From assembly GCF_032854445.1 (NCBI RefSeq), contig NC_088302.1, positions 44,676,521 to 44,740,520 on the forward strand: DNA of 64,000 nt, in the 5' to 3' direction. The notes beneath the pieces are model-generated. The model searched no databases. It was not told where the DNA came from and worked only from the letters and a program-made list of their open reading frames with translations. This document shows, one piece after another, positions 35,766 to 46,868 of this stretch (positions are counted from its first letter, which is position 1; each line of letters opens with the position of its first letter). The DNA is from Liolophura sinensis. Its lineage: Eukaryota; Mollusca; Polyplacophora; Chitonida; Chitonidae. The translations under genes and the position numbers were made by a program.

Positions 35766-36976
35766 GACTTTGTGGTAACAAATTACATTCAAGTCTGTTA
35801 GTGAAACTAAATTTGCTTCTCCTTTAACGACCAATAAACCTTAAAATGATATGGGCCCAGTGTAAATAAATTGGACACATTTAACTCTTTGATATACTAC
35901 TGGGTCGCTGTGAAGTAATACGAGGTACTGATATCATATTAGTTGGGTATAAACAGTTCTATAGAATGACGTTTGATAAGCCAGTCTGGGTCGTCTACGC
36001 CGCTGTGTCCGTAATGCTGTAAACATAGTCTTACATCAATACCAGACCCATCTGGTTCTCATCACGACAGCTTGGCAAGTGAATGGATCACGAACAGGGC
36101 CTGTAACAGCTATGATGGCGGGATAAAAATCCAGATTTCTCCATAATACTCCACTTTCTTTGCACATCATTCAGGAAAATAAATGCAGTACTGACATCTG
36201 AAACTCCGTGCAAAACGTATTAAGTCATGGCCTTCCATAGAAGGGCTCGAGATAAGGGCTTTTATATTTAAAAATTGTCTTCCCTAATCTCTACTTATGA
36301 AAAAGTGCCATTAGAAGGCACCAACAAGAAGGAATATAAGAAGCAATAAACTGAGTTAGTGTGTGAAGATAGAGCACACAGGCTTTGAACAATGTGACAA
36401 AATAATGTAGTTATTTCTTAAGTTTTTAATCAGAAGTACAAAAAAAATTATCAATGGATAAAAGTTTCATTTTTTCTTTCGTTTCGGCTTTTCGTTCATT
36501 TCTAGATTCAGCCGGAGGAATTGCCTTAGAGTGTTCATTTGTTACCTTCTGAATATTTACTAAAGCCAAAGTAACATAATCGTACGCTAAAAAGCGGTTA
36601 TTAAACTTTCTTCTGCAGCTTGTGCAGTATTTGTATCGATCACTAGACACAGGGGATGTACTTAAAGACAAATGAATACATGTCACCATGCAATTACTTC
36701 AGCATAAAAAGGAAACAGTGGACAAATATGGCCGATAAAGTAAGCAGTTTATTTTCCTGACAACAACAATCCGTATTCGAGACAGGAGTAGTGATGCTTA
36801 TGATGCATGTAGATTTCCCCACATAAAGAGCCGGTTACCAACAATCAAACACTGGTCTTACATTCAGTCGTTTCCGCATTTACACATGTTAAATATCATA
36901 ATGATAAGTTCATTTTGATCCTATAATACGTGTATAGGCACCAGGGTTGGTGATGTTGTCTTGTCAAAAATGTAAG

Positions 36977-37035
36977 CACCGCTTCGGTGGCCTAGTGGTT
37001 AGAGCGCCCGCCTCGAAGTCGGGAGACTCCCACCT
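36977..37035 (+). mobile_element. SINE head (family B), tRNA-like
   Basis: GCTTCGGTGGCCTAGTGGTT then AGAGCGCCCGCCTCGAAGTC: a clear A box and anticodon-stem-like segment. The sequence stops resembling tRNA before the B box, so this is a truncated SINE head and not a tRNA gene. A fuller copy is at 58918. Confidence 0.65.
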
Positions 37036-37879
37036 TCATTTCATGATTCTAGCGATGACCAACATTATGTACCTTGAATGAGTGGGCCATATCAACTTTT
37101 CAAAGCCCTGAATTGTCCTTCATAAATATGCATAACTCATAGGTTAATCAGATTCCACCGTAGTTATTAAACCTGACAGGAGTTGAAAACAACATGAGAT
37201 GGGGCTGCAGTGAGAAGTGTGCGGTGTAGGGAATAAAATTATTTCACGTTAGACGTAGTGCAAAAAATATCTCCCTGCACATCGTCGTGTTAAAGGTTAT
37301 CGGGGGTTAGGTCATTTTGAGGCAAAATATGCTTGATATGAAATTATTGGCGAAACAACAACACCGACAGGCGCTCGTAAGCAGTCCGTAAACCCTATGT
37401 ATGCCATATACCAGCCTGCTGCATAAAAGGTATGAAACGACTTTCTGCCGACATCACCTAATGTCTGCGAAATTCAAGAAATAAAGCCTTTAACCTCCAA
37501 CTTTTCCACTCTTTTCCCAACCTGGGGCTATTCTCGAATCCACCGTTTGTTTTTCCAGATCAGTCGTATGTGCTATCTGACCTCATAAGCGATCGGTTGT
37601 GTCCATGCACCACCTTGCTTAGACCAGAAAATTCTCCACTGGGGTTATTTTAATAAATGCACATCGATCACAGTCCATAACACTGCTTATTGCTGTTGTA
37701 TAATGTTGTGTGAAGGAATAAATCGGATCCGAACGTACATGTATCTGCTTCGAAACAAGGAAACACACGTTTACAAGAGACGATCAATGATTGGTTGAAA
37801 ATGCTGTAGAAATATATACAGTAAAGCAAGGGTGATTACGAAGCCTATAGCAAACGTCAACCTTGCTGACAGGAAGATC

Positions 37880-38215
37880 GGAGACCCAAGATCAAACCCG
37901 AGTCGAGTCATACCAAAGGCTTGAAAGTGGCATTTGCTGCTGCCTCGCTTTGTGTTCAGCACTGATGTTAGAGCAAGGAAACATGGCAGGTTTACCAGGC
38001 GTCAATAAATGAGCCAGAGAAATTCTGATGGGGTGTCAAGTCTGGTGTTTTTGGCATAATACTTCATTGACGGCAGCACTTTGGACTCGTCCTGTCACAG
38101 GAAGACACAATATATGTACAAACACCTGAGGCCTCGTCGTCGTCATATGACTGAAAAACTGTTAAGTAGGACGTTTAAGTCCAAACATACATACGTACAT
38201 ACATATGCATATATT
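37880..38215 (+). mobile_element. SINE (family B, body and tail)
   Basis: Contains GTCATACCAAAGGCTTGAAA, GTGGCATTTGCTGCTGCC, GGTGTCAAGTCTGGTGTTTT, GGCAGCACTTTGGACTC and CTGTTAAGTAGGACGTTTAA. The first two words match 58990-59030 and the rest match 45610-45770, so the three copies together define one family. Confidence 0.7.
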
Positions 38216-38228
38216 CTAGAATTTAATC

Positions 38229-38470
38229 GTATTTATTTATTTTATTGATGGATTGATTTAACTGGTGCTTAAAGCCATCGTCAAGTATTTCTCACTTATA
38301 TCACAGCTGTCAGGTATATGTGTGAAGGAAGCTGGAGTGTCCGGAGTAAACCACCTGGAACCTGACAAACATCTTGACCTTTAGCCGTAGCCGAAACAGC
38401 AGGATTCGAACACAAGGCTCTTTGATCAAGGGCCTAATAATCTCTACGAGCCAACTCTTTAAGCATCAGA
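38229..38470 (-). mobile_element. tRNA-derived SINE (family C)
   Basis: TATTTATTTATTTTATTGAT tail, ACTGGTGCTTAAAGCC, CACTTATATCACAGCTG, then an antisense tRNA-like head with AGGATTCGAACACAAGG. Confidence 0.55.
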
Positions 38471-38924
38471 GCTAGATCATTTGATTGCTGTTTAAAGCAT
38501 GCTCAGTTGTTCTACTTTTGTGTACGACGGTGGTGTTGTTTGAGGGCCAAAGAATTTAAATTGTCCAGAGTAAACTAATTCCCTCCATCAGGTACCGGGA
38601 TAAAGTCCGAACAGACCTGCAGGACTAGTGATAGCTGGACTAGTGTCTGCGAGCTCATTGGTCGAGGGTCAATTATCTGCAGCGAGACGAAGGCTTTAGT
38701 GAACTGAGCCAGATTTAAATGACATAAAATCCTCGTTCTGGCTGTACCATCGATATATAACTCGTGCTGTACATTGGTCACATGAATTGCTAACATTGTC
38801 ATGTCAATAATTCAACATTCACGATAAATTACAACAAAAATCAGTGTGAGATCATAGCCATCGATCTGAATGTTGTGGCAAGAATTAACAAGCCCAAATT
38901 CAAAAGTTGCAGATTGGAAGAACT

Positions 38925-39300
38925 GTTCTTTTGCGATGTGTTGAATGTCGTTGAATAAGAGCTTTTTCGTTGTACAAATTCCAAGAACCTTTGTTAAGTG
39001 AGTGGCATTTGATTAGAAGAAATGTTGACAGGATGAATGCCTTGTCATAACAACAGGCTTTTGGATTTAATTCCAAGAATTGTTGTTAAGTCAGTGGCGT
39101 TTGATCAGGAGAACTGTTCTTTTACGAAGTGATGACTGCCTTGTGATGAAAACAGGCTTGTGGTTTTAATTCCAAGAATCGTTGTTAAGCCAATGGCGTT
39201 TGATTAGAGGAACAGTTCGACGTAATGAATGCCTTGTGATGAAAACAGGCTTGTGGTTTTAATTCAAAGAAACATTGTTAAGTCTTTTGTGTTGACAAGA
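38925..39300. repeat. 93-99-bp tandem repeat downstream of the GPCR
   Basis: Three to four copies of a unit with TTTAATTCCAAGAATYGTTG, TTAAGTCAGTGGCGTTTGAT and GCCTTGTGATGAAAACAGGC. It stops within 15 bases of the GPCR stop codon, so it forms the start of that gene's 3' UTR. Confidence 0.85.
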
Positions 39301-39312
39301 CTTTTGGGATTT

Positions 39313-40323
39313 CTAAGAATCAGTAGGATTCCGGGTCTCCGTCTCTTCTCGCTTGTTTTGTCTTCTTCTGGCGCGTTTCTCTGCTTTGCTGGCATCGTAT
39401 CGCTTAGCGCAACACCACCAGCCAGCAAACACGGACCGAAACTCCGGCGTTGTGAATGCTTGTAGGATGGGATCAAACACAGTGCTGGTATAAGACAATG
39501 AGTCGGCCAGTTGGTGGAGTAACAGGGTTTTCTGATCCACGGCCATTGTACGAGTCATATAGATGGAACAGGCCTGAAGAGGCAGCTGTAGGCAGGCAAA
39601 GACGATTGGAGTGGATATGATCACGGTTTTCGTACAGCAGACTCCTGAGGGATTCGGACCGCAGCTTTTGCACAGAGACGCCATAGTGATCAGGAAGAGA
39701 GCGCAGAACGGCAAGAGAAACCTGACGATGGCATCGCTGATGATCAGTGCTCTGCTTTTTTCCGGATCTGGCTGAAAAATGCAAACGACCACTTTTGGAG
39801 AACTATACGGAACTTCCCAGGCGGAGTATGTGATGACGACGGGTATGGATGCGATGATAACCAGCAGCCACGTCAGCAAGCTAAAGAGAACCATCCGGTC
39901 AAAGCGCAGATTGGTCAAACACGAGGTGTTCTTGAAGGTGGCAAGATACCTGACCAGAATGGCCAACGCTAAATGCCAGCTGCTCGTTATGGTGCTGCAG
40001 AAATGAAGATAACGCGTCACCTTACAGACCGCGTCACCAAATATCCACTGCTGGAGAGCTTCTCCAACGATTAGCAATATGGCACTGCCATTCCTGACAA
40101 AGTCACAGAGAGAGAGCAAGGTCACAGCGAGGAAAGGCAGAGTTCTGGTGTCTCGCCGACACAACAACAGCGCGAGTACCAGACCGTTACATAGGCTGCC
40201 CAGACTAGTCGTGATAACAGCAATGATCAGCTGAATTTCCCTGGACACGTCCGGCTTAATGTTCACCTCTCCAGTCTCCAAACCATTGCTGTAGTCAACC
40301 CAGTCCGTATAGTTGGGAATCAT
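39313..40323 (-). CDS. Atypical class A (rhodopsin-like) GPCR, single coding exon
   Basis: 336 residues with seven hydrophobic segments at about 32-55, 63-90, 105-130, 145-165, 190-220, 235-258 and 270-295. Recognisable class A marks: N in helix 1 (LCNGL), D in helix 2 (LSLCDF), Cys before helix 3 (DAVCKV) pairing with the loop-2 Cys (VVVCIF), W in helix 4 and P in helix 5. Three activation motifs are altered: DRY is VRY (AILVRYLATF), CWxP is CLQLP, NPxxY is DPILQAF. An N-glycosylation site NYT lies at residue 4; the tail is short and very basic (RARRRQNKREE). The start has a strong context (GCCACCATG) and a splice acceptor (ATCCCCACAG) at 40347 suggests a non-coding leader exon. Ligand unknown; peptide-receptor-like by overall pattern. 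Confidence 0.85.
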   Translation of the reverse strand: MIPNYTDWVDYSNGLETGEVNIKPDVSREIQLIIAVITTSLGSLCNGLVLALLLCRRDTRTLPFLAVTLLSLCDFVRNGSAILLIVGEALQQWIFGDAVCKVTRYLHFCSTITSSWHLALAILVRYLATFKNTSCLTNLRFDRMVLFSLLTWLLVIIASIPVVITYSAWEVPYSSPKVVVCIFQPDPEKSRALIISDAIVRFLLPFCALFLITMASLCKSCGPNPSGVCCTKTVIISTPIVFACLQLPLQACSIYMTRTMAVDQKTLLLHQLADSLSYTSTVFDPILQAFTTPEFRSVFAGWWCCAKRYDASKAEKRARRRQNKREETETRNPTDS

Positions 40324-41903
40324 GGTGGCAAAGGTCTATAGTCGGCCTGTGGGGATATAAATGAAAGGAAGTTCACAATAAACATTAGAGAGCAGAAATG
40401 TCAAAGCATATTGCTATGGACAACATATTTCTATTTTGCCTTCCATAATAAGCGATATGGGTTTCTGATCTTGCCATTTTCAGTGTTTGCTTCTGTTTCC
40501 TCTGGATGTAATAAGCCAATAGGCGAATCATAAACTAAACATTGGCATCATGAAGGAAACCACATAATTTTTAACATTGAAAGATCTAATGTTGGAAGTG
40601 TACGTAGTGTCACACAAGATAAGCAGCTGTCCAAGTTCTAAACTCCTTCCACATACTCAAATACGACCATATGCAAATGTATTGTTGAATCTGCAGTATC
40701 AATGTGCTGAAAACTATATCCAACAGTACCTTTACTTATATTTCGTGGTTTTTTGTATTTGTCGTTGTTGGATTTTTTTTGGTGGGAGTGGAGGAGGGGT
40801 TATTATATTTTTTATTGGTTTCCTTGTTCTCTTTTTTGTGCTAGATTGTTCAGTCAAATGTATCATGTGAAATCTAATGCCTTTATGGACCAAAATATGC
40901 GCCATTGACATCACAACGTACAAGAAGATCATTTTCACTTTGCTGATCCTGAAAGCCAACCATAGAAGTCAAGTATATAATTGTGTTTTATCCTGTCAAA
41001 AAATCTATAAATAAAAAAATAAATAAAGGCCGTTTCGGATATAGCTGCCAATAGTCTTTTCACTGAAGCTTACTTCTACTTAAGGATTTTATTCCGCGGA
41101 AAATAGCGTTTAGTTCCGTCTCGTTTAAATGAGCTACAGTAAGAGATTTCTGTCTAGAGACTGTATAGGAGAGATAAGACTTTTCCTTAAGGATTGCTGT
41201 GGATATTCTACACCAGTCAGCTGAGCTATCAAAACACTAATATGGTGAGAGAAACAGTAGGTGTCTTGTCATTCACATTCGAATGTAATTTCGGCAGGGG
41301 TGACTTACAACCGAAGAGACACACGGGTCAGACACACGTAATGAATACCGTTATGCCAGATTAGGCAGAACTTGCACCCTCAGTGAAGCACGAATTCTGA
41401 CACTGACAGAGAATTAATTCATCTCTTAATCGGGACTCGTAGAACATACTGAGATCTTTTAATACAACCAGCATGCAGTGAGTAATCGCTGTCCTATCTT
41501 TCTCCACTGGCCTACAGTAAACTCGCCCTTAGAGTCTGAGCTTCCCCATGCCATAAAGGAGTGGTGGTGAGTGAACTTTTGGCATCGTCTATCTGTATGT
41601 TGGCGACTATTTGATGCAAAAAACTATCAGAAGAAGCATGCTCACTTATAGAGGTGTAAAATAGCACGTACTGCACTGAGTATAAGTGCCTTATATGTCG
41701 ACTTGAGTACATGCTTTGTAGGACGTTTCGTTTTGGTGGGCGAATCATTTCACGAAGACCATCAAGCTGTGCGTGGCATATTGCCTAAAGCGTCGTTTTT
41801 GTTGTATTTTTGTTTTTTGTTTTTTGTTTTTTGGTTTTTTTTTTGGTTTTTTTTTTATTTTTTTTTAGGAATGCAGTATTTATTACGATTTACTGAAAGA
41901 TGA

Positions 41904-42040
41904 ACAGCATAGAGAGTTAAACCACAACAGCGAAGACAGTGTGATAGCTGGCAAATTGTCACACGTAACCAGTGAAATACGGCCTCTTTGTCAGTTTATC
42001 TCAGACAGGGTTTTATTCTAAGTGGTCATGTAAATGCTTA
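41904..42040 (+). repeat. Dispersed repeat D, copy 2
   Basis: Second copy of the repeat at 26736-26870: AGAGAGTTAAACCACAACAG, GTGTGATAGCTGGCAAATTG, TCACACGTAACCAGTGAAAT and ATACGGCCTCT. Confidence 0.7.
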
Positions 42041-42870
42041 AATAGTAGCAAATTTCACCGCCCCTAGCACCATGGGGCCTGCAACAAAAATTGCAGAGGT
42101 ATTAATTGCATTTTAATAGGCGCCACTGGTTAGATTTACTCAAAGCACTGTGTTGTCATCACATTAAACATACAATAACATTAAAACCATGCAAAGGGAC
42201 CAATCCGTCCGTCAGCAGAACACTAACAACCATCAGTCATATGTTCTTGCGTCCATTGCTCTTTAACACTTTTCATCAGTTGTAGAAGATTTTTACTTCA
42301 GTGCAGTAATTTATTTATTATCATTGGCAGCATATATTACATTAAAAATCGAAAACATTAAAAGAACGAAGGAAAGCGCTTTAAATTTACTGGAACCTTC
42401 TTCACCCAGAGACACAAGAGAGGTTAAATGCAACATGCACATCTGAAGCCAAACCACTATACCGGTGGTCAAAAATGACGCCAAAAGCCTTGGCATTGAC
42501 CTCAGACATTGGCTTATACTAATGCCAACATTGTTTCCGCATACCCCTCTCAACTAGATCAGCTTTATTCAGCCAAAAGGCGGTGAAAATCAAACAATAT
42601 ATCAAGGCATCACATGGAAATGTGAACATAACTTTTAAAGGGCAACAAAATTCCTTCCTATCTGATTTCATACCAAGTTTCATTTTCCGTTCAATAAAAA
42701 CAAAGAAGTGACTGTTATACTCCAAACGCCAGCAATACAGCATCAGTAAATACGTCACTAGTATCAAATGTCGGTTCAACCCATGCTAATCAAACTGTAG
42801 TGACCACACGGTGATTAATATGGTCCGGACATGAAAGAATATGCCCTTTACAGTATATTACCATACTTAC

Positions 42871-42938
42871 ATGAAGGCCTCTTTCACCCTCCAACTCAAG
42901 GCGATGCTTCTGATGTCGACGTCAGTAGACCTATATAG
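42871..42938 (-). promoter_or_regulatory. Possible TATA promoter and leader exon of the GPCR
   Basis: On the minus strand CTATATAG (42938-42931) is followed about 60 bases on by a consensus donor CAT/GTAAGTATGG (exon end 42871). With a start about 28 bases below the TATA box this gives a ~35-base leader exon that could splice to the acceptor at 40347 over a 2.5-kb intron. The leader contains no ATG before the terminal CAT. Confidence 0.35.
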
Positions 42939-42999
42939 TGGCGGTACGCTTCACTGCCGTGAACCTTGTGGTTCATCGAGCCCTTGGAAGGGCGTATAA

Positions 43000-44129
43000 A
43001 ATTTGCCCGTGACTATTTGAAGGGAATTTACGGGCACGTAATGGTTAATTGACGACTTTCCCAGGCGTGCTGGTTGTCCAGATAAATTAACAGAGCTCGG
43101 CTAGAGATCCGTCCCATTTCCCAACGATGTGTTGTATGTATCTTTACTGCCGTCTGAACCCATGGGCTTACCCCTAAAACTCGCTGGCAGGTGGAGCTGT
43201 GTTTACATCACTCTGTGCCCGCGGGTGACACTTAGACCAATTTTTCCCCTGCCCTCAGTCGAGCTGAAAGCCAACCACTGATTTGTCCCTCTGTCGTCGC
43301 TATATTAGCCCCCACTTCTTGCCTGGTCTACCGTATGGTGACAAGAAAACACTGAACTGGGTGGCTAGGAAGGAAATTCTATCCTCATCTCTCCTGTAGC
43401 CAGTGGGCGTGCCACATTCAGATATGTTGTTATTTTTTCTAGATTTAAGCACTTTATTCATTCCAGCAGGCCTTACAAAGGCGTAGTCATTCACCCAAAA
43501 GTACACGTAACCAACCATTCTAGCAGAGTGTGTCACTAAGTAAGAACATATGCCGGAGATGTGAGTGCAGTATTACTCAAAATGTCATCGGCACGCATGT
43601 CATCGGCACGCGAGAAATCGCTCTAATTACCGTCCAACAAAAATAAAATAAAAAACATAATTCCGGGTGTTAAAAGTTTACTTTACGAGCACGTGGTATA
43701 TTTCACAGCAGCACTGTTGTATGGCATGAATTGTTCTATTTCTAGCTTGTCGTTTACAGATTGATGAAATGTGTCCCGTGAGACTCTTTTCATCAACGAG
43801 TAGACATCGCTATGGTTCACTACTTAATTGCCTTCGTCAACCAGTAAACGTTGCGATGATTCATCAATTAAATGTCTTCTTCAACGACTAGACATCGCTT
43901 TGATCCACCAATTAATTGTCTTCATCGACACCACTATGATAGTCAAATTAGTTGTCCTTGTCAAAGAGTAGACATCTCTATGATTCACCAATTAATTTTC
44001 TCGATACGACACGTCCCCAATATTCTGATGCCCCACTTGTCCAATATTGTTGTACTGTAGTTACAAGAAGGGGTCGATGGCCATCATGTGCAGGTTTGCA
44101 CATCATTACCTTCGTTGAAGACCACTTGA
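43000..44129. other. Non-coding interval upstream of the GPCR leader
   Basis: Includes a GC-richer patch at 42930-43320 just upstream (minus-strand sense) of the possible GPCR promoter. At 43790-44000 the words GTAGACATCGCTATG and TTCACCAATTAATTGTCTTC recur at ~50-60 bp, an old tandem repeat of four or so copies. No exon recognised. Confidence 0.45.
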
Positions 44130-44250
44130 ATTCCACCAGGTCAAGAAATGTCCACAGGTTGATGGTTTACCCTGGGCACTCCGGTTTCCTCCACCCATAA
44201 AACTGACCAAAATATGGCCCTAACGGCTATAAACAAATAAATCCATCAAT
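44130..44250 (+). mobile_element. SINE 3' fragment
   Basis: GGTTTACCCTGGGCACTCCG, then GTTTCCTCCACCCATAAAAC and an AAACAAATAAATCCATCAAT tail. The GGTAGTTTACCTTGGGCACT block of family B (59098-59120) is clearly related. Confidence 0.55.
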
Positions 44251-45104
44251 CTTCGCCACGATTCTTACGTGACCAAGCCACCCGCCTTAGCTGTCTCGAG
44301 AAAACATCAGTGAGAATGATGGACCTATGCGTTATCATTTATTGGAACAGTTTCAATGAATTAGGCGACTGAATATTGCCAGTTTCGAGTTTCAGCAATC
44401 AGTGTTTAAGGCAAAACATTTATGATTGGAATATTTCACAATGATAAGAGGATTGGCGACAAGAGTCCAACATTTCTATCATCGGCATCGGTCATACACG
44501 CACTGCTCAGAAATGGTGTCTGAATTTTTCAGTTGATGAACACATCGGTATATTACATGTTGTATGGGCAACATTGGGCGAGAGCCAGGCAGCCTGGGCC
44601 CAAGCCAGCCAATCAGAAGATCAATTTCTGAGGCCAGATCATCTTGACGATTGCCCTCATAGCGTACCACATATATCAGCAATGCGGGAAGCAGGATGTT
44701 AATAATATAAACCACGGGTTAACAATCAACACTTGTATCGCGTAACCAAACACTTAAGTAAAATCTCTCGCATGTGGTTACATATCCGCATTTCAGTGTA
44801 ATGTCAGTTTATTTTAGTAATACTAACACATGGCTTGCGAATCTTGCACGTGATTGAATGTTCGTTTATTATTGTGTATAGGCGTTCTACAAGTGTGATA
44901 GTTTTGTATAGGCCCCACCCCAGGGGGATTGAACACTGCCCAGATTCCAGGATACCCGTTTTTAACAACATTGAGAGCAACTCCTCAATTAGGACTATAA
45001 GTAGAAAAAATTTCAGGCAACTATCACATTCTAAAGGCCATGCATAACGGTGTCTCGGATAACATCTTGTATGTCATATCGACGCTATGGTTCAAGAGCT
45101 GAAC

Positions 45105-45490
45105 CACTGGAACAATGATAATGTAAATGACACCACGTATGACAGTGTCATGCATCCCCTCTGTGCTATCACGCCGACGCAATGTTTATAGCGCTGCCTC
45201 ACTGGAACAATGATAATGCCAGTGACACCATGGATCAGTGACGTCATGCACCTCCTCTGCTTTGGCTGTCACACTGACGTAATAAACATTATCACTGGAA
45301 CAATGATAATGCCCGTGAAACCTTGGGTCTGTGATGTCACGCACCTCCTCTGCCTTGGCTGTCACACTGACGTAAATGACATGATCACTGGAACAATGAT
45401 AATGCCGCTAACACCAAGTATGACAGTGCCATGCATCCCCTCGGGGCTGTCACGCCGACGCAATGTTTATAGCTCTGCCTCTCTGGCAGA
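45105..45490. repeat. 93-bp tandem repeat
   Basis: Four copies of a 93-bp unit: CACTGGAACAATGATAATGC, CTGTGATGTCACGCACCTCC and TCTGCCTTGGCTGTCACACT followed by GACGYAA. Each unit includes palindromic GTGACGTCAT/TGACGTAA words that resemble CREB/ATF sites. The open frame across it comes from the period being divisible by three. Confidence 0.85.
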
Positions 45491-45601
45491 ATTTAACGTC
45501 GGTGGTCAGTTTTATGGATGGAGGAAGCCGGGGTATAGGGCGTAAACCTCTAACCTAAGTAACTGATAAACTTATATGAATAATACTGTTTTAGTATAAT
45601 G

Positions 45602-45790
45602 TGACTGGGTGGGGTGCCATGTCTGGTGTCTTCGGCATGATACTTCAGTGGCGGCAGCACTTTGGCAGCATGGACTCTATCACATGAAGACACAGTCTAT
45701 GTACACACACCTAATGACTCCTCATCATAGGACTGACAAACTGTTAAGTACGACGTTAAACCCCAAGCATTCAATCACTCATTCATTCAG
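45602..45790 (+). mobile_element. SINE 3' half (family B)
   Basis: GGTGCCATGTCTGGTGTCTT, CAGTGGCGGCAGCACTTTGG, AAGACACAGTCTATGTACAC and GTTAAGTACGACGTTAAACC with a CATTCAATCACTCATTCATT tail. Confidence 0.75.
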
Positions 45791-46132
45791 ACAGCAGTTT
45801 CCCAGGTTTCTTTGTCCAGCTGTACTGTATACATATATTCTTGCCAGATATTTGAACAGAATTCCACGGGAAACCTGATTGGCTGACACATTTGTATCAC
45901 ATTCTTAAAACACACATCAACACAAACAACTGAATGTACTGTCTTTTTACTTCACTTGTTTGAAAACGTATAAGAACTTGTATATTAAACAGATAAATGC
46001 ATAGCGCCTAGAGAACACTTTCAAAACAAATTAAAACATGGTTATTTGAACATGATGAAAGACATTGAAGCAAATATGAATCAGAACTAGATAGATGCAT
46101 TTGTTTGAAGTAACCTAAAACGACATGTGTGT

Positions 46133-46170
46133 ACGGATTATGTGTGTACAGGTCTACACACATAATCCGT
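46133..46170. other. Perfect 16-bp hairpin
   Basis: ACGGATTATGTGTGTA, a six-base loop CAGGTC, then TACACACATAATCCGT: a perfect inverted repeat in otherwise plain intergenic sequence. No neighbouring gene end explains it as a 3' processing signal. Confidence 0.85.
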
Positions 46171-46505
46171 GGCAGCTGAGATGTCAAAGGTTCCCAAAAA
46201 GCAGGTAACTACAGAGCCATAAAAGGGGCATGCCGGTTTTCTTTTCTTTTCACTGTGCGTTTCTCATTTTTGCTGTTTTAAATAAAATAAATAATGTGTA
46301 ATTCAGGACAGCCCACCGATCATCCTCTCCCATAGGTTAAGTTTGTCTGTAACATAGTATGTGAAGTAAACTGTGTTAAGTTGGAAGAGTTCAAATGTTT
46401 TCAAATTGAGAGTTTGTGGAAGGTATTTGGTCGGAAACCGGGACCTGTCCACATTTTTCCACCATCAGCTTTCTTTCACCGTTGTAAACTCATCTGTCGT
46501 GTATG

Positions 46506-46868
46506 TGTGAAGTAAGCTTTGCATATAAAAACCAAATTATTTATATATATTTATATCAGGTAAATAATTGAATTTTACTACTGATGAAAATTCTTTATTG
46601 CAGGTTAATCAGGACTGGGACTTGGGTGAGGTTGATAGAGCATACAACAGAGGCCAGGAAGCGTTGGAATCTTGGAAGCAGAAAGAAGTATCATATGTCA
46701 AGGTAAGAGTTCCTCATGTGGTAGGATAGGTGTGAAGTAAGCTTTGCATATAAAAACCAAATTATTTATATATATTTATATCAGGTAAATAATTGAATTT
46801 TACTACTGATGAAAATTCTTTATTGCAGGCTAATCAGGACTGCCACTTGGGTGAGGTTGATAGAGCAT
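46506..46868 (+). repeat. Recent 138-bp tandem segmental duplication
   Basis: 46506-46643 and 46731-46868 are near-identical copies, offset by exactly 225 bp, with only a few mismatches. The second copy keeps the splice acceptor but loses the exon at GATAGAGCA, where a 19-base poly-T run begins. Confidence 0.9.
46604..46702 (+). CDS. Possible isolated exon, partly duplicated downstream
   Basis: Between acceptor TTTATTGCAG and donor AAG/GTAAGA lie 99 bases, 33 codons in phase 0, reading VNQDWDLGEVDRAYNRGQEA and LESWKQKEVSYVK. The Trp-rich, charged composition looks coding, although one other frame is open. The intron end and first ~40 bases of the exon are repeated at 46731-46868. No partner exons or family were recognised. 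Confidence 0.35.

Larger units (their letters stand above)
21314..38200. other. Large gene-poor interval
   Basis: Apart from the elements and three weak exon candidates listed separately, about 17 kb shows no supportable gene on either strand. Composition is AT-rich, with scattered SINE remnants and stop codons at random density. It may be intergenic between the mucin-like gene and the GPCR, or hold introns of a gene whose exons I could not identify. Confidence 0.5.

Noticed and set aside
36977-37040. Apparent tRNA gene
   Set aside because: Has an A box and anticodon-like arm but no B box or acceptor stem. The same sequence heads a SINE at 58918.
42311-42779. Overlapping hydrophobic minus-strand frames near the GPCR promoter
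   Set aside because: No membrane-protein family pattern and no start context. They lie in the proposed GPCR leader intron.
44479-44715. 78-residue frame with a hydrophobic N-terminus
   Set aside because: Begins at GTG rather than ATG, has no splice signals and no recognisable domain.
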